Positions 1 through 7,902 of a stretch of DNA of 64,000 nt are shown here, one piece after another. Both the position numbers and the translations under genes were made by a program. The first letter of the stretch is position 1, and the number at the start of each line of letters is the position of its first letter. The DNA lies in the NCBI RefSeq assembly GCF_902806985.1, contig NZ_CADCXY010000004.1, positions 124,001 to 188,000 of the forward strand, in the 5' to 3' direction. Under the pieces are notes generated by a model that worked only from the letters and a program-made list of their open reading frames with translations, was not told the DNA's origin and did not search any database. This DNA comes from Pseudidiomarina piscicola. Its GTDB lineage: Bacteria; Pseudomonadota; Gammaproteobacteria; Enterobacterales; Alteromonadaceae.

Positions 1-227
1 TGCTCATACAGTTCCAACCCTGTCCGATCAGGCATGTTTTGGTCCAACAGCACCACATCAACATGGCTCCGCTTAACAAACTCTATTGCATCGGCCGGGT
101 GGCTTAAAGCGGTTACGTTGCAAAAGCCTGCGGTTTTTAGCACTTCCACGAGAAGCATCAGGTTGGTTGGGTTGTCATCCACCACCAGCAGCTTTGCCTG
201 TGGGTGCTGCGTCATCAAGTGTTTCAT
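1..227 (-). CDS. Response regulator receiver protein (partial, cut by window edge)
   Basis: Only the first 75 or so residues are in the window. They form the first half of a CheY-like receiver domain: the acidic pair in LLVVDDNP near residues 14-21 and the phospho-acceptor Asp in VVLLDQNMPD near residue 62. The start ATG overlaps the stop of the upstream histidine kinase by 4 bp (ATGA), so the two are translationally coupled and the kinase is the probable phosphodonor. The output domain lies outside the window, so the role (transcription, cyclic-di-GMP or other) cannot be told. Confidence 0.85.
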   Translation of the reverse strand, partial: MKHLMTQHPQAKLLVVDDNPTNLMLLVEVLKTAGFCNVTALSHPADAIEFVKRSHVDVVLLDQNMPDRTGLELYE

Positions 228-2737
228 GCTGACGGCTCGTTATAACGAGGTAACGTGATGGTGAACATGCTGCCATGATCGAGGGTACTCATCACCTGAA
301 TGCGCCCGCCCATGCGCGCGACTAAATCGCGACTTATGGTTAAGCCGATCCCGTTCCCTTGCACATTCGATGTTTCTTTGCCATTACGCTCATAAGGTTC
401 AAAAATGGCCTCAACCTGGTCTGCATCAATGCCATGTCCTTCGTCTCTAACTTGCAGGTGCACGTCGCTTTCATCGCTTTCACAGCTTACATACACACGG
501 CCACCCTGACGGTTATATTTGATTGCATTCACAAGTATGTTGGTCAGAACTTGCTTGATGCGCTGCGCATCGCCAACAACCGCAGGGCAGTTTAAGTGAG
601 TACAATAGATACTCACCGCTTTTTCGTCGGCCGTTGGCATGACCCAGCTCTTCGCTTCGGCCACCACTTCGCTCAAGTCAACGCGAGACGCTTGCACTGA
701 AAGTGACCCTGCCTCAATTTCGTTGTGCGTCAGAATATCGTCAATCAAGCGCAATAAATGACTACTCGCACGCTTGATTTGATGAATCGAAAGTTGCTGC
801 TGTTCGGTCAAAGGCCCAAGTTCAGTCAGTTGCGTAAAGCCGACAATAGCGGTCAACGGCGTTTTCAATTCATGGGTGACCGACGACAAAAACAGCGATT
901 TTTCACGGTTCCCTTTATCCGCATCTTGTTTCGCTTGTTGTAGATGCAGTTCAGCTCGTTTGCGCTGTTCTACATCGGTCAAGGTCGCAACAATTCGAGT
1001 ACGCGTACCGAGAGTGCTTAACGTACCTTGCCCACGCGCATGGAACCAAAGGTAGTCACCTGTACTGGTTCTCAATTGAAACTCTTCGTCGAACGGTGTG
1101 CCGTTGGCAAGGCTTGCGTCCATACTCTGCAAAAATTTTAGTTTATGATCGGGGTGCACCCGCGCCAGCACTTGGTCCAGTGCAACCGGCTCTTTGGGCG
1201 GTTCCTCTCCAAGCCGCTTAAACAGTGGTTTGCTGCCAAACACATCGCGGCTCATACGATCGATCTCAATGGCGATATCACCGCTCGATTGCATTGCTTC
1301 ACGTAACCGCCGCTCACTTGCTGCCAGCCGCTCGACATGCTTTTTCAATATTCTTGCCATGCCTTCGACGCGCTCGCCAAGAGCTTTAAATTCAACGATC
1401 GGCGTATCTAACCGAAGGGGATGGTCGTAGTTTCGTTGTTCTATTTCGCCGAGTCGCTGCGAGAGGCTGTCGACGGCATGTTCGAGCACCCCACCTAAGC
1501 GTTTGGTCCGCTGCCAAATATAGAAAAAGTAAACGATATAAAACAGTACTAAGCCGGCCAGCATCCAATAAATTGCATGTTTTAATTCATCGTTTAGCTG
1601 CTGAGTGCTGGCGAACAATTGTTGTTCGTCGACCACCGTAAGCAGCGTCCAGTCGGTGGTTTCTATCGGGCTCCAGCCGAACATAAAGTTACTTTCATCA
1701 ACGGCAAGTCGCAATTGCCCGCTGTCACGCTCAAGCTGTGCCTTCAGTTCGCTGTATTGCGACACAGCGGCCAGATTATAGTTCTGCTGTTGTATGCGTT
1801 GTTCACTTATAATGCCTTTATCAGCTTGCTTCGGTAGGGCTTCAAGACCTAAATCAGCAGCCCCACGGTCACTTATCGCCATAACATTTGAAGACTCATC
1901 AAGAAGAACGGCGTAACCTTGCCACGGTAATTCGAACGATTGTACTTCTTCAAGTAGTTCATCGATGGTGATGTCGAAGCCAGCGACGCCCATAAATTTA
2001 CCGTCGATGTACACGGGACGTACCGCAGAGGCCGTCCAACCTCGACCAGCGGGGTCCAAATACACTGGCGTCCATTGGGTGGTTTGCGCGGGGTTATGCT
2101 CAGGGTCGGCAAGGTAGAAAAAACTAAAATCAGTTACATCGACCTGATGATCAAACTGCTCTAAAACATCAAAGTAAGGATAAATAGTACTGAGGCTGTC
2201 CGCTTGATTAAAATAAACTTGTTCAATTAACTCACCGTGGGTCACCAGCGAACGCATCAAGCTTTCCGTCGCTATTAAGCGGTAGGCATGCTCGAGGTTT
2301 TGACGGGCTCCCGGGGTCGCCGCAGGATAAAAAGTGGCGGCACCACCATTGTTGTTGTGCCATGTATAAAACACCCCTTGCTCGTTAAAGCGTCGCCGCG
2401 CAATTTCAGCGGTAGGAGGCACGTAGTCGGTGTCTTGTAAGGCTTGCTCTAGGGCATCGGTATAAATCGCGAGGTTAGTTTCAACGGCAGCTAACTTATT
2501 CTGTAAATAGCTTGAGTAACGCCGCGAGCTAAATTCAAGCTCATCAATCGCCGTTTCGCGAAGGTAATCGGTGCTGCGCTCGTTAACGATATGTACGCTA
2601 AAGACATAAACCAGCACCAATAACAGCTCTACAATCAGTAAGGGCACCAACGCATGTTTAGAGAACGCCGCCCACAACCAATACTTCGCTGTTTTAAACG
2701 TCCTGTTTGGCACCAGTGTTTTAGGGTTATGAGCCAC
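224..2737 (-). CDS. Membrane sensor histidine kinase with Cache and PAS domains
   Basis: 837-residue inner-membrane sensor kinase. A first membrane helix lies near residues 28-50. A large periplasmic region of double-Cache type follows (about 55-385), then a second helix (about 388-410), a helical linker, a PAS/PAC fold (about 465-600), a HisKA dimerisation helix with the phospho-accepting His in SSVTHELKTPL, and a HATPase_c domain with an N box (NILVNAIKYN), G1 (DEGHGID) and G2 (GNGIGLTIS). It has no receiver of its own; the receiver is encoded next, with a 4-bp overlap. The start is GTG, supported by AAGGAT about 7 nt upstream. The ligand is unknown; Cache domains usually bind small metabolites. 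Confidence 0.9.
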   Translation of the reverse strand: MAHNPKTLVPNRTFKTAKYWLWAAFSKHALVPLLIVELLLVLVYVFSVHIVNERSTDYLRETAIDELEFSSRRYSSYLQNKLAAVETNLAIYTDALEQALQDTDYVPPTAEIARRRFNEQGVFYTWHNNNGGAATFYPAATPGARQNLEHAYRLIATESLMRSLVTHGELIEQVYFNQADSLSTIYPYFDVLEQFDHQVDVTDFSFFYLADPEHNPAQTTQWTPVYLDPAGRGWTASAVRPVYIDGKFMGVAGFDITIDELLEEVQSFELPWQGYAVLLDESSNVMAISDRGAADLGLEALPKQADKGIISEQRIQQQNYNLAAVSQYSELKAQLERDSGQLRLAVDESNFMFGWSPIETTDWTLLTVVDEQQLFASTQQLNDELKHAIYWMLAGLVLFYIVYFFYIWQRTKRLGGVLEHAVDSLSQRLGEIEQRNYDHPLRLDTPIVEFKALGERVEGMARILKKHVERLAASERRLREAMQSSGDIAIEIDRMSRDVFGSKPLFKRLGEEPPKEPVALDQVLARVHPDHKLKFLQSMDASLANGTPFDEEFQLRTSTGDYLWFHARGQGTLSTLGTRTRIVATLTDVEQRKRAELHLQQAKQDADKGNREKSLFLSSVTHELKTPLTAIVGFTQLTELGPLTEQQQLSIHQIKRASSHLLRLIDDILTHNEIEAGSLSVQASRVDLSEVVAEAKSWVMPTADEKAVSIYCTHLNCPAVVGDAQRIKQVLTNILVNAIKYNRQGGRVYVSCESDESDVHLQVRDEGHGIDADQVEAIFEPYERNGKETSNVQGNGIGLTISRDLVARMGGRIQVMSTLDHGSMFTITLPRYNEPSA

Positions 2738-2767
2738 CGTATCATCCTTAATTACATACTTTAGCCA

Positions 2768-2795
2768 AGCGACTCGGTTAAAAGTCCGAGTCGCT
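2768..2795 (-). terminator. Hairpin downstream of trhA, possible terminator
   Basis: Perfect 10-bp inverted repeat (AGCGACTCGG / CCGAGTCGCT) with an 8-nt loop, between the trhA stop and the kinase start. There is no strong T-run after it on the minus strand, so termination is only likely, not certain. Confidence 0.5.
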
Positions 2796-2810
2796 GTATG
2801 CAGTTAAGCG

Positions 2811-3482
2811 CTATGTTAGCTGATGGTGTGGTAATACGTAATAAAAAATTGAGAAAAAATGTAAAACGCTTCCGGCGAGTACAAATACGTGCCAAATCGC
2901 ATGGTGGTATTTGAGTGATTTCCACACGTAAAAAATCACCCCTAGGCTATAGGCCAAACCGCCCGCCAGCAACAGTAGCAGTCCACCGATCTCTACGTGC
3001 TCCAGCATCGGCTTAATCGCAATGATAGCCATCCAGCCGAGCCCTAGGTACAGGCTTAACGATAGCCACTTCTTTCGTTCACGGGAAGCTAACTCCATGA
3101 TCACGCCAAATACCGCAATGCCCCAAGCCACGCCTAAAATGCTCCAGCCCCAAGGCCCGCGTAGGTTGATTAGAGCGAAAGGTGTATAGGTTCCAGCAAT
3201 TAGGAAATAAATAGCAGCGTGATCGATATGCTGAAAAAAGGCTTTAACTCGCGGCCACGGGAAGGCGTGGTACAAGGTTGAAGCCGTATACAACATGATC
3301 AAACTGGCCCCATACACGCTAACGCTGACCACGTGCCAGGTGTCGCCATTGGCAAACGACCATAACAGCATGGCGATCAATCCGATAATACTGGCAATGG
3401 CACCCACCCCATGGGTGATGGCATGGGCTACTTCTTCCGCTACGCTGTACGCTTTGGCTTTGCTCAATGGCTTAGAACTCAA
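2811..3482 (-). CDS. trhA: TrhA/hemolysin III family membrane protein
   Basis: 223-residue seven-helix membrane protein of the hemolysin III (HlyIII, CREST superfamily) family; E. coli TrhA (YqfA) is the closest well-known relative. The conserved metal-site histidines are visible: EVAHAITHG near the N-terminus, LYHAF and FFQHIDHAAIYF in the middle, and LHFFSIFYYVL near the end. Members have been linked to membrane-energetics homeostasis, but the reaction is unsettled. The start overlaps the stop of the DUF3081 gene by 4 bp, so the two form an operon. Confidence 0.9.
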   Translation of the reverse strand: MSSKPLSKAKAYSVAEEVAHAITHGVGAIASIIGLIAMLLWSFANGDTWHVVSVSVYGASLIMLYTASTLYHAFPWPRVKAFFQHIDHAAIYFLIAGTYTPFALINLRGPWGWSILGVAWGIAVFGVIMELASRERKKWLSLSLYLGLGWMAIIAIKPMLEHVEIGGLLLLLAGGLAYSLGVIFYVWKSLKYHHAIWHVFVLAGSVLHFFSIFYYVLPHHQLT

Positions 3483-3775
3483 TGGTGATCTTCCTCTGGG
3501 TCTTCACGACCGGGTTTATGATAATCGCGGCTGATCTGCTCTAACTTACGCATAAACATATCAAAATCGCGCTGATTGTCGTAATCAAAATGATACTTAT
3601 TGTGAAACTCAAGCCGCATCTTGACGTTATGACCTTCAATAAAAAGCGTATAGCCGTCATGATCTGTATAGGCTGTAATACCTTCTAGCGTATGCTGGCC
3701 TTGCTCTGCTTTTCCGTGCTCGTGGATCTTCTCATAGGCATCGAGTATTAATCTTTGATCTACTTCGTTTTTCAT
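3479..3775 (-). CDS. DUF3081 family small protein
   Basis: Small soluble acidic protein of the DUF3081 family, common in Vibrio, Shewanella and Alteromonas relatives; no function is known. The recognisable core is LEGITAYTDHDGYTLFI followed by LEFHNKYHFDY. I chose the ATG giving MKNEVDQ (98 aa): a GAGG lies 9 nt upstream and relatives start similarly. An ATG two codons earlier and a GTG at 3799 are alternatives. It is the first gene of an operon with trhA and is divergent from the AcrR-type regulator, whose operator lies about 110 bp upstream. Confidence 0.75.
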   Translation of the reverse strand: MKNEVDQRLILDAYEKIHEHGKAEQGQHTLEGITAYTDHDGYTLFIEGHNVKMRLEFHNKYHFDYDNQRDFDMFMRKLEQISRDYHKPGREDPEEDHH

Positions 3776-3844
3776 CGTCATGATCCTCAGTTTCGACACA
3801 TCTACGTATAATGTGCGGCCTTTCCCAGCAAATTACAACCACCA

Positions 3845-3881
3845 GGGGGGGCAGCCCTTACATTGTAAGGGCTGCCCCCCC
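3845..3881. repeat. 37-bp perfect palindrome in the DUF3081/acrR intergenic region
   Basis: Two exact 18-bp arms (GGGGGGGCAGCCCTTACA and its complement) around a single central T. On the plus strand it ends in C7-TTTT, which would be a strong intrinsic terminator, yet no plus-strand gene lies upstream. Transcripts of the minus-strand operon would carry it in their 5' leader. Confidence 0.85.
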
Positions 3882-3884
3882 TTT

Positions 3885-3908
3885 TACATACATACATGAA
3901 TGTTTGAT
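3885..3908 (+). promoter_or_regulatory. Probable AcrR-type operator and acrR promoter region
   Basis: The sequence reads TACATACAT-ACA-TGAATGTTTG. From memory, the E. coli AcrR operator is TACATACAT-N3-TGAATGTATG, so this matches at nearly every position. It sits over the expected -35 region of a promoter whose -10 would be TATACT (3919-3924), 32 bp before the GTG start of the regulator. This arrangement fits negative autoregulation, possibly together with the divergent operon. Confidence 0.7.
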
Positions 3909-3955
3909 TAAATTCGGGTATACTGTGGGCAAGTTGTCTAACTCGAGGAAGGGTT

Positions 3956-4573
3956 GTGGTTCGACGTACAAAAGCGGATGCGCTAACAACTCGTTTAGAG
4001 TTGCTAGATGCAGCAGAGCGTCTGTTCAGTGAGCGCGGTGTTTCAAATACTTCAATGATGCAAGTCGCAGAGGCCGCGGGCGTCACTCGTGGTGCTATTT
4101 ACCACCACTTTGAGAACAAATTAGCGTTGATTTATGCACTCATGGAACGGGTCAGTTTACCCGTTGACGAAATGCGTGATGCGCTGCGCAAAGAGCATAT
4201 AAATCAGCCGTTATTGCAATTACGTGAGCGTTGTTTACACATTGTGCATCAGGTGCAAAACGACCCTCACATGCAAGCATTGGTGAATATTCTCTGCCAC
4301 AAATGCGAATACGTTGAAGATACACTACCAATTCACTTACGCCACCTAAGTGGTCGAAACGAGTGTATCGACGAGTGCGTGAAGCTCATTGAGCTGGCCC
4401 AGCAACAGGGCTCAGTGCGTGAAGATATTGATCCGCGACTTACGATTATCAGTATTTTTGCGCTAATTGATGGGCTGTTTTACAACTGGTTACTTGACCC
4501 GGAGTACTTTGATTTAATGAGTGCTGCAGGCAGTGGTGTCGACAACTACCTGCAGGGTATCAGTAAGGTTTAA
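3956..4573 (+). CDS. acrR: TetR-family repressor, AcrR/TtgR type
   Basis: 205-residue TetR-family repressor. The N-terminal HTH (about residues 10-57) contains VAEAAGVTRGAIYHHFENK, very close to E. coli AcrR. The C-terminal ligand domain is of the AcrR type, with ILCHKCEYV matching ILFHKCEFV and a NWLLDPEYFDL stretch near the end. The start is GTG with GAGGAAG upstream, giving MVRRTK, equivalent to MARKTK of AcrR. AcrR proteins repress RND efflux pump genes (acrAB) and are released by drugs or dyes. Here no pump gene is adjacent; the divergent genes are DUF3081 and trhA. Function by homology; targets unknown. Confidence 0.8.
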   Translation: MVRRTKADALTTRLELLDAAERLFSERGVSNTSMMQVAEAAGVTRGAIYHHFENKLALIYALMERVSLPVDEMRDALRKEHINQPLLQLRERCLHIVHQVQNDPHMQALVNILCHKCEYVEDTLPIHLRHLSGRNECIDECVKLIELAQQQGSVREDIDPRLTIISIFALIDGLFYNWLLDPEYFDLMSAAGSGVDNYLQGISKV

Positions 4574-4581
4574 ACGCGCGA

Positions 4582-4602
4582 CAACAGCTCGCTGAGCTGT
4601 TG
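4582..4602. terminator. Hairpin between convergent genes
   Basis: Perfect 9-bp stem CAACAGCTC / GAGCTGTTG with a 3-nt loop, in the 35-bp gap between the converging acrR and FMN reductase genes. The position suggests a shared terminator; T-tracts are poor on both sides. Confidence 0.5.
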
Positions 4603-4608
4603 CTGTGG

Positions 4609-5121
4609 TTAGTCGCCCTGGGCGATAAACTTGGTTAGAAAAGCGGCGTCCAGTTCAGCAATTTTAGCGGCATCGGTTTTCGCGATACTCGCAATTGCGG
4701 GGGCAACCCAAGCGCCTAAGTTGGCAAACACCGAACGCAAATGATTCATTGAACGTACCGCACCAAATTGTCCTGGCGATGCACCTGCCAACAATACCGT
4801 TTTGCCTGTCCACGGATTTGTGTCGAGTCGTGAACTCCAATCAATCGCATTTTTTAGCAGCGGTGGAATCGACGCATTGTATTCCGGCGTTACGACAATG
4901 ATTTTACTTGCCTCTTGCACTGCGCTCGCGAGCTTTTGAATATTCGTCGGCACCCCGTTTTCGTCTTCATAGTCGCCATTGTATAAAGGTGCATCGAGCT
5001 CTTCTGGCGCATAAGCGTAGCATTGCTCGCCGTTACTTTGGGCGACCTCAGCTAAACGCTGCTGCAACCGACGGTTAATCGATGCCTTGCGGCTGCTTCC
5101 GGCAATAATCAATAAACTCAT
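4609..5121 (-). CDS. NADPH-dependent FMN reductase family protein
   Basis: 170-residue flavodoxin-like protein of the NADPH-dependent FMN reductase/chromate reductase (ChrR, YieF) family. Visible motifs are the phosphate-binding loop IAGSSRKASINRRL at residues 6-19, TPEYNASIPPLLKNAIDW (about 77-95), and the SPGQFGAVRSMNHLRSVF segment typical of this family. It probably reduces FMN or quinones with NAD(P)H in the cytoplasm. The start overlaps the stop of the DUF2959 gene by 4 bp. It is the last gene of a three-gene operon. Confidence 0.85.
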   Translation of the reverse strand: MSLLIIAGSSRKASINRRLQQRLAEVAQSNGEQCYAYAPEELDAPLYNGDYEDENGVPTNIQKLASAVQEASKIIVVTPEYNASIPPLLKNAIDWSSRLDTNPWTGKTVLLAGASPGQFGAVRSMNHLRSVFANLGAWVAPAIASIAKTDAAKIAELDAAFLTKFIAQGD

Positions 5122-5762
5122 TCTCTCCCCTCCTGCATTGCCTCTATAAAGGCATCGGACTCGGCAATCGCCGTTTCCATTTCTTCAATAAGTTGCGCCA
5201 CATCAGCTTGTAAACTGCGATACTCACCGCGAATTGCATCCACCGCGGCAGCATTAAGGTTGTGCTTCAAGTACAACACATTGTCTTGCAGCTTCTCTAA
5301 CACCGGGTTCATTGTCGCAGCAGCGCGCTCCATACTTTGTAGCAGATTGGCGTAGCGTCGCTCGGTCTCTCGAAGTGAGCGTTCACTTTGGCGGCGTAGG
5401 CTATCATTACTATATTCATCGAGTTCATCACGCCATTCGTCAAAAAGGTCTTGGGCAACATCGTCGATCGATTCAATACGATCATACACACGCTCTGCTG
5501 CGCTCTTGCTAGCTTGATAGTCGTCGCTCAGTTTGGTGTATTGTGCTTCTATTTCACCACCGTCTAGCTGCAGCATCTCGTCGAGGCGTTGTAGTGCCGA
5601 CTTGAACTCTTCTTGTGCATCAGCTTGGGCATCACGGGCGTCGTCGACGCGGTCGACTAAAATGTCGCGTTTATGTACACCGACTTTTTCCATAGCTCCG
5701 TAATAGGCACTCTGACAACCGGACACGGCCATTACCAAAGCCACTGCTGTTAACCACCGCAT
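5118..5762 (-). CDS. DUF2959 family lipoprotein
   Basis: 214 residues, DUF2959 family. A lipoprotein signal peptide ends in AVSGC (Cys16), after which the mature protein is nearly all helical and highly charged (Asp, Glu, Arg), with long predicted coiled coils from about residue 30 to 205. Early QSAYYGAMEKVGVHKRDILVDRV is the family hallmark. It is probably anchored to the outer membrane facing the periplasm. Function unknown. It lies 11 bp after the SDR gene and overlaps the FMN reductase gene by 4 bp. Confidence 0.8.
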   Translation of the reverse strand: MRWLTAVALVMAVSGCQSAYYGAMEKVGVHKRDILVDRVDDARDAQADAQEEFKSALQRLDEMLQLDGGEIEAQYTKLSDDYQASKSAAERVYDRIESIDDVAQDLFDEWRDELDEYSNDSLRRQSERSLRETERRYANLLQSMERAAATMNPVLEKLQDNVLYLKHNLNAAAVDAIRGEYRSLQADVAQLIEEMETAIAESDAFIEAMQEGRE

Positions 5763-5773
5763 GGCGATTCCTC

Positions 5774-6502
5774 CTAGTAAGGTAATTCAGAACCATCCCA
5801 GTGTAGCAGCTTGCCACTGTCGTCCGCAGCTAATTTTCTGATCACGCTGGCAATTCGCTGCGCTGACTGCACCGGGCTGTAAAGCTTATCGGCGGGCAAT
5901 CGCTGTTGAAAAGGCTGCGACAATGAGGTGTCCGTGGTACCTGGATGTATCGCCGCAACAACCAGTTGCTTATGGCTTCGTTGCAGTTCGATGGCGGCAG
6001 TTTTCAACAACATGTTTAACGCGGCTTTACTGGCTCGGTAGCTATACCAGCCACCAAGATAATTGTCGGTAATACTGCCTACTTTGGCGCTCAGCTGAAC
6101 CCAAAATGCCGGGCTCTTGCGCGGTAGTTTCGGCACGAGCTGCTGTAACAGCATCAGTGGCACGATGGTATTCACTTGAAACGAGGTTTCCAGTTGTTGT
6201 CGATTGATTGATTTTAGATTCTTCTCAGGCATAAAGGCATCGTTATGTAGCACACCGACGGTGCTAATGACGCCCGTCAGGGGCTCAAGTTGCTCTAGCG
6301 CGACGGTCAAATCTTCGGGCCAGTAGCTGGCGACCGTAACCTGCCTTAAGCTTGCAGACGCTATTGGTACTGCATGGCGACTCCAAGCAGTCACCCGCCA
6401 ACCAGCGGCCAAGTACTCTTCGACAAGAGCTTTACCTAGCCCACCCGAGGCACCAATAATAAGAATGTGTGGTGGTGCTTGCTGCATCGTTGGTTGTGGC
6501 AA
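5774..6502 (-). CDS. Short-chain dehydrogenase/reductase (C-factor-like)
   Basis: 242-residue classical SDR with a Rossmann dinucleotide motif GASGGLG (about residues 17-23) and catalytic YRASK (about 156-160) preceded by the Ser in QLSAKVGS. It resembles the CsgA/C-factor-like subgroup; the substrate cannot be told. The start is taken as TTG because AGGAG lies 6 nt upstream of it, whereas the next ATG (6487) is 21 nt from that site. It is the first gene of an operon with the DUF2959 lipoprotein and FMN reductase, and divergent from yihY. Confidence 0.8.
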   Translation of the reverse strand: MPQPTMQQAPPHILIIGASGGLGKALVEEYLAAGWRVTAWSRHAVPIASASLRQVTVASYWPEDLTVALEQLEPLTGVISTVGVLHNDAFMPEKNLKSINRQQLETSFQVNTIVPLMLLQQLVPKLPRKSPAFWVQLSAKVGSITDNYLGGWYSYRASKAALNMLLKTAAIELQRSHKQLVVAAIHPGTTDTSLSQPFQQRLPADKLYSPVQSAQRIASVIRKLAADDSGKLLHWDGSELPY

Positions 6503-6599
6503 AACGTGCTCCTTTAGTGAGAAATACCTTAGTAACTTTACGCAAGCGCCACGGTTTGGGATTATAGTAGTAAGTCATTTGTATAAATTAAGGACCTCA

Positions 6600-7493
6600 A
6601 TGAACCAGGAACCGGCTTCTCCACCCGCTTGGCGTGCACGTTTAAGTATCGCGCTGGCGTTCGGCAAATACTTTGGCAAGCGCTGTCTCGACGACAAAGT
6701 CACGATTATTGCGGGCCATTTAACCTTTGTCAGTATGTTGGCACTGGTGCCATTGCTGGTGGTGATGTTCTCAATTTTTTCGGCGTTCCCGATGTTTGAG
6801 GTGTTACAAACCCAACTGGAAAACTTTCTTTTTGCCAACTTACTACCAACCTCTGGCGATGAAATTACCAATTATCTCAATGAGTTTATCGGTAACGTTT
6901 CAAATATGACCGCCATCGGGGTGGTGTTTGTTATCGTCGTGGCGGTGAATTTGATCTCCACCATCGAAGCCACCATGAATCGTATTTGGCGTAACCCGAA
7001 GCGCCGACGTTTAGCCGTTGCACTAGCAGTGTACTGGATGATTCTTACGCTGGGTCCATTACTAATGGGCTCAGGCATGGCCATCAGCTCGTATTTAATA
7101 TCCCTAACGGCGTTTGCCGATAATTATGTCTCTGGGTTACGCACCACGCTGCTGAGCTTTATTCCTATCGTCACCTCGTTGATCGCTTTTTTATTGATGT
7201 ACGTGCTGTTACCTAACCGTATCGTCAAAGTACGTCACGCCTTTTGGGGCGCCTTGCTGGCCGCAGTATTATTCGAAATAAGTAAGGGTGGTTTCGCTGC
7301 CTATATTGCTGCGTTCCCGTCTTACGAAGCCATTTACGGTGCTTTGGCCGCGATACCAATTCTGTTACTGTGGATCTTCTTGTCTTGGACCATTGTCTTA
7401 ATTGGCGCTGAACTCACCGCCAGTATTGAAGAATTTTTTGAGGATACCGACGATGAAAGCGCTACTACAACGGGTGACGAAAGCGCAAGTTGA
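6600..7493 (+). CDS. yihY: YihY/BrkB family inner membrane protein
   Basis: 297-residue integral membrane protein of the YihY (formerly rbn/BrkB) family with about six helices. Visible are FGKRCLDDKVTIIAGHLTFVS near the N-terminus and the family core NRIWRNPKRRR. The charged tail is Asp/Glu/Thr-rich (EEFFEDTDDESATT). E. coli YihY was once misassigned as RNase BN; its role remains unknown. The ATG at 6600 has AAGGA upstream and is preferred over in-frame upstream codons. The last 41 bp overlap dtd, as a tight yihY-dtd-fabY cluster like E. coli yihY-dtd-yiiD. Confidence 0.9.
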   Translation: MNQEPASPPAWRARLSIALAFGKYFGKRCLDDKVTIIAGHLTFVSMLALVPLLVVMFSIFSAFPMFEVLQTQLENFLFANLLPTSGDEITNYLNEFIGNVSNMTAIGVVFVIVVAVNLISTIEATMNRIWRNPKRRRLAVALAVYWMILTLGPLLMGSGMAISSYLISLTAFADNYVSGLRTTLLSFIPIVTSLIAFLLMYVLLPNRIVKVRHAFWGALLAAVLFEISKGGFAAYIAAFPSYEAIYGALAAIPILLLWIFLSWTIVLIGAELTASIEEFFEDTDDESATTTGDESAS

Positions 7494-7899
7494 GATTGCC
7501 GGCGATAACGTTGCCCAGATTGACGATGGCGTACTGGTGTTACTAGGTATAACCCCATCCGATGATCAACAAGTGGCGCAGAAGCTCGCCGCTCGGGTGG
7601 CGGGTTATCGCATGTTCAGTGATGCCGACGATAAAATGAATTTGAGTTTAAGCGATATCAACGGCCAAGCATTAGTGGTGTCACAATTCACCTTAGCTGC
7701 CACCACTACCAGCGGCCGTCGTCCTAGTTTTTCCAGCGCTGCGCCGCCTGCTCAAGCGCAGCCGCTCTACCAAGAGTTCGTCGCGCAACTGCAAGAGCTG
7801 GGTATTCAGGTTGCGACCGGCGAGTTTGGAGCCGACATGCAGGTGTCATTGACGAATGATGGCCCGGTCACCTTTTTACTTGATACGGAGAAGAGTTAG
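7453..7899 (+). CDS. dtd: D-aminoacyl-tRNA deacylase
   Basis: 148 residues, matching the usual 145. It hydrolyses D-amino acids (and glycine mischarged on tRNA-Ala) from tRNA, preserving chirality in translation. The two active-site signatures of the DTD family are present: SQFTLAA (the SQxTL motif, about residues 77-83) and TNDGPVTFLLDT (the NxGPVT motif near the C-terminus). The ATG is inside the 3' end of yihY and gives the canonical MKALLQRV start. Cytoplasmic homodimer by family knowledge. Confidence 0.95.
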   Translation: MKALLQRVTKAQVEIAGDNVAQIDDGVLVLLGITPSDDQQVAQKLAARVAGYRMFSDADDKMNLSLSDINGQALVVSQFTLAATTTSGRRPSFSSAAPPAQAQPLYQEFVAQLQELGIQVATGEFGADMQVSLTNDGPVTFLLDTEKS

Positions 7900-7902
7900 C
7901 CC

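Noticed and set aside
3802-4086. 94-aa minus-strand reading frame over the start of acrR
   Set aside because: It runs antisense to the AcrR HTH and through the palindrome and operator; no family features or ribosome site.
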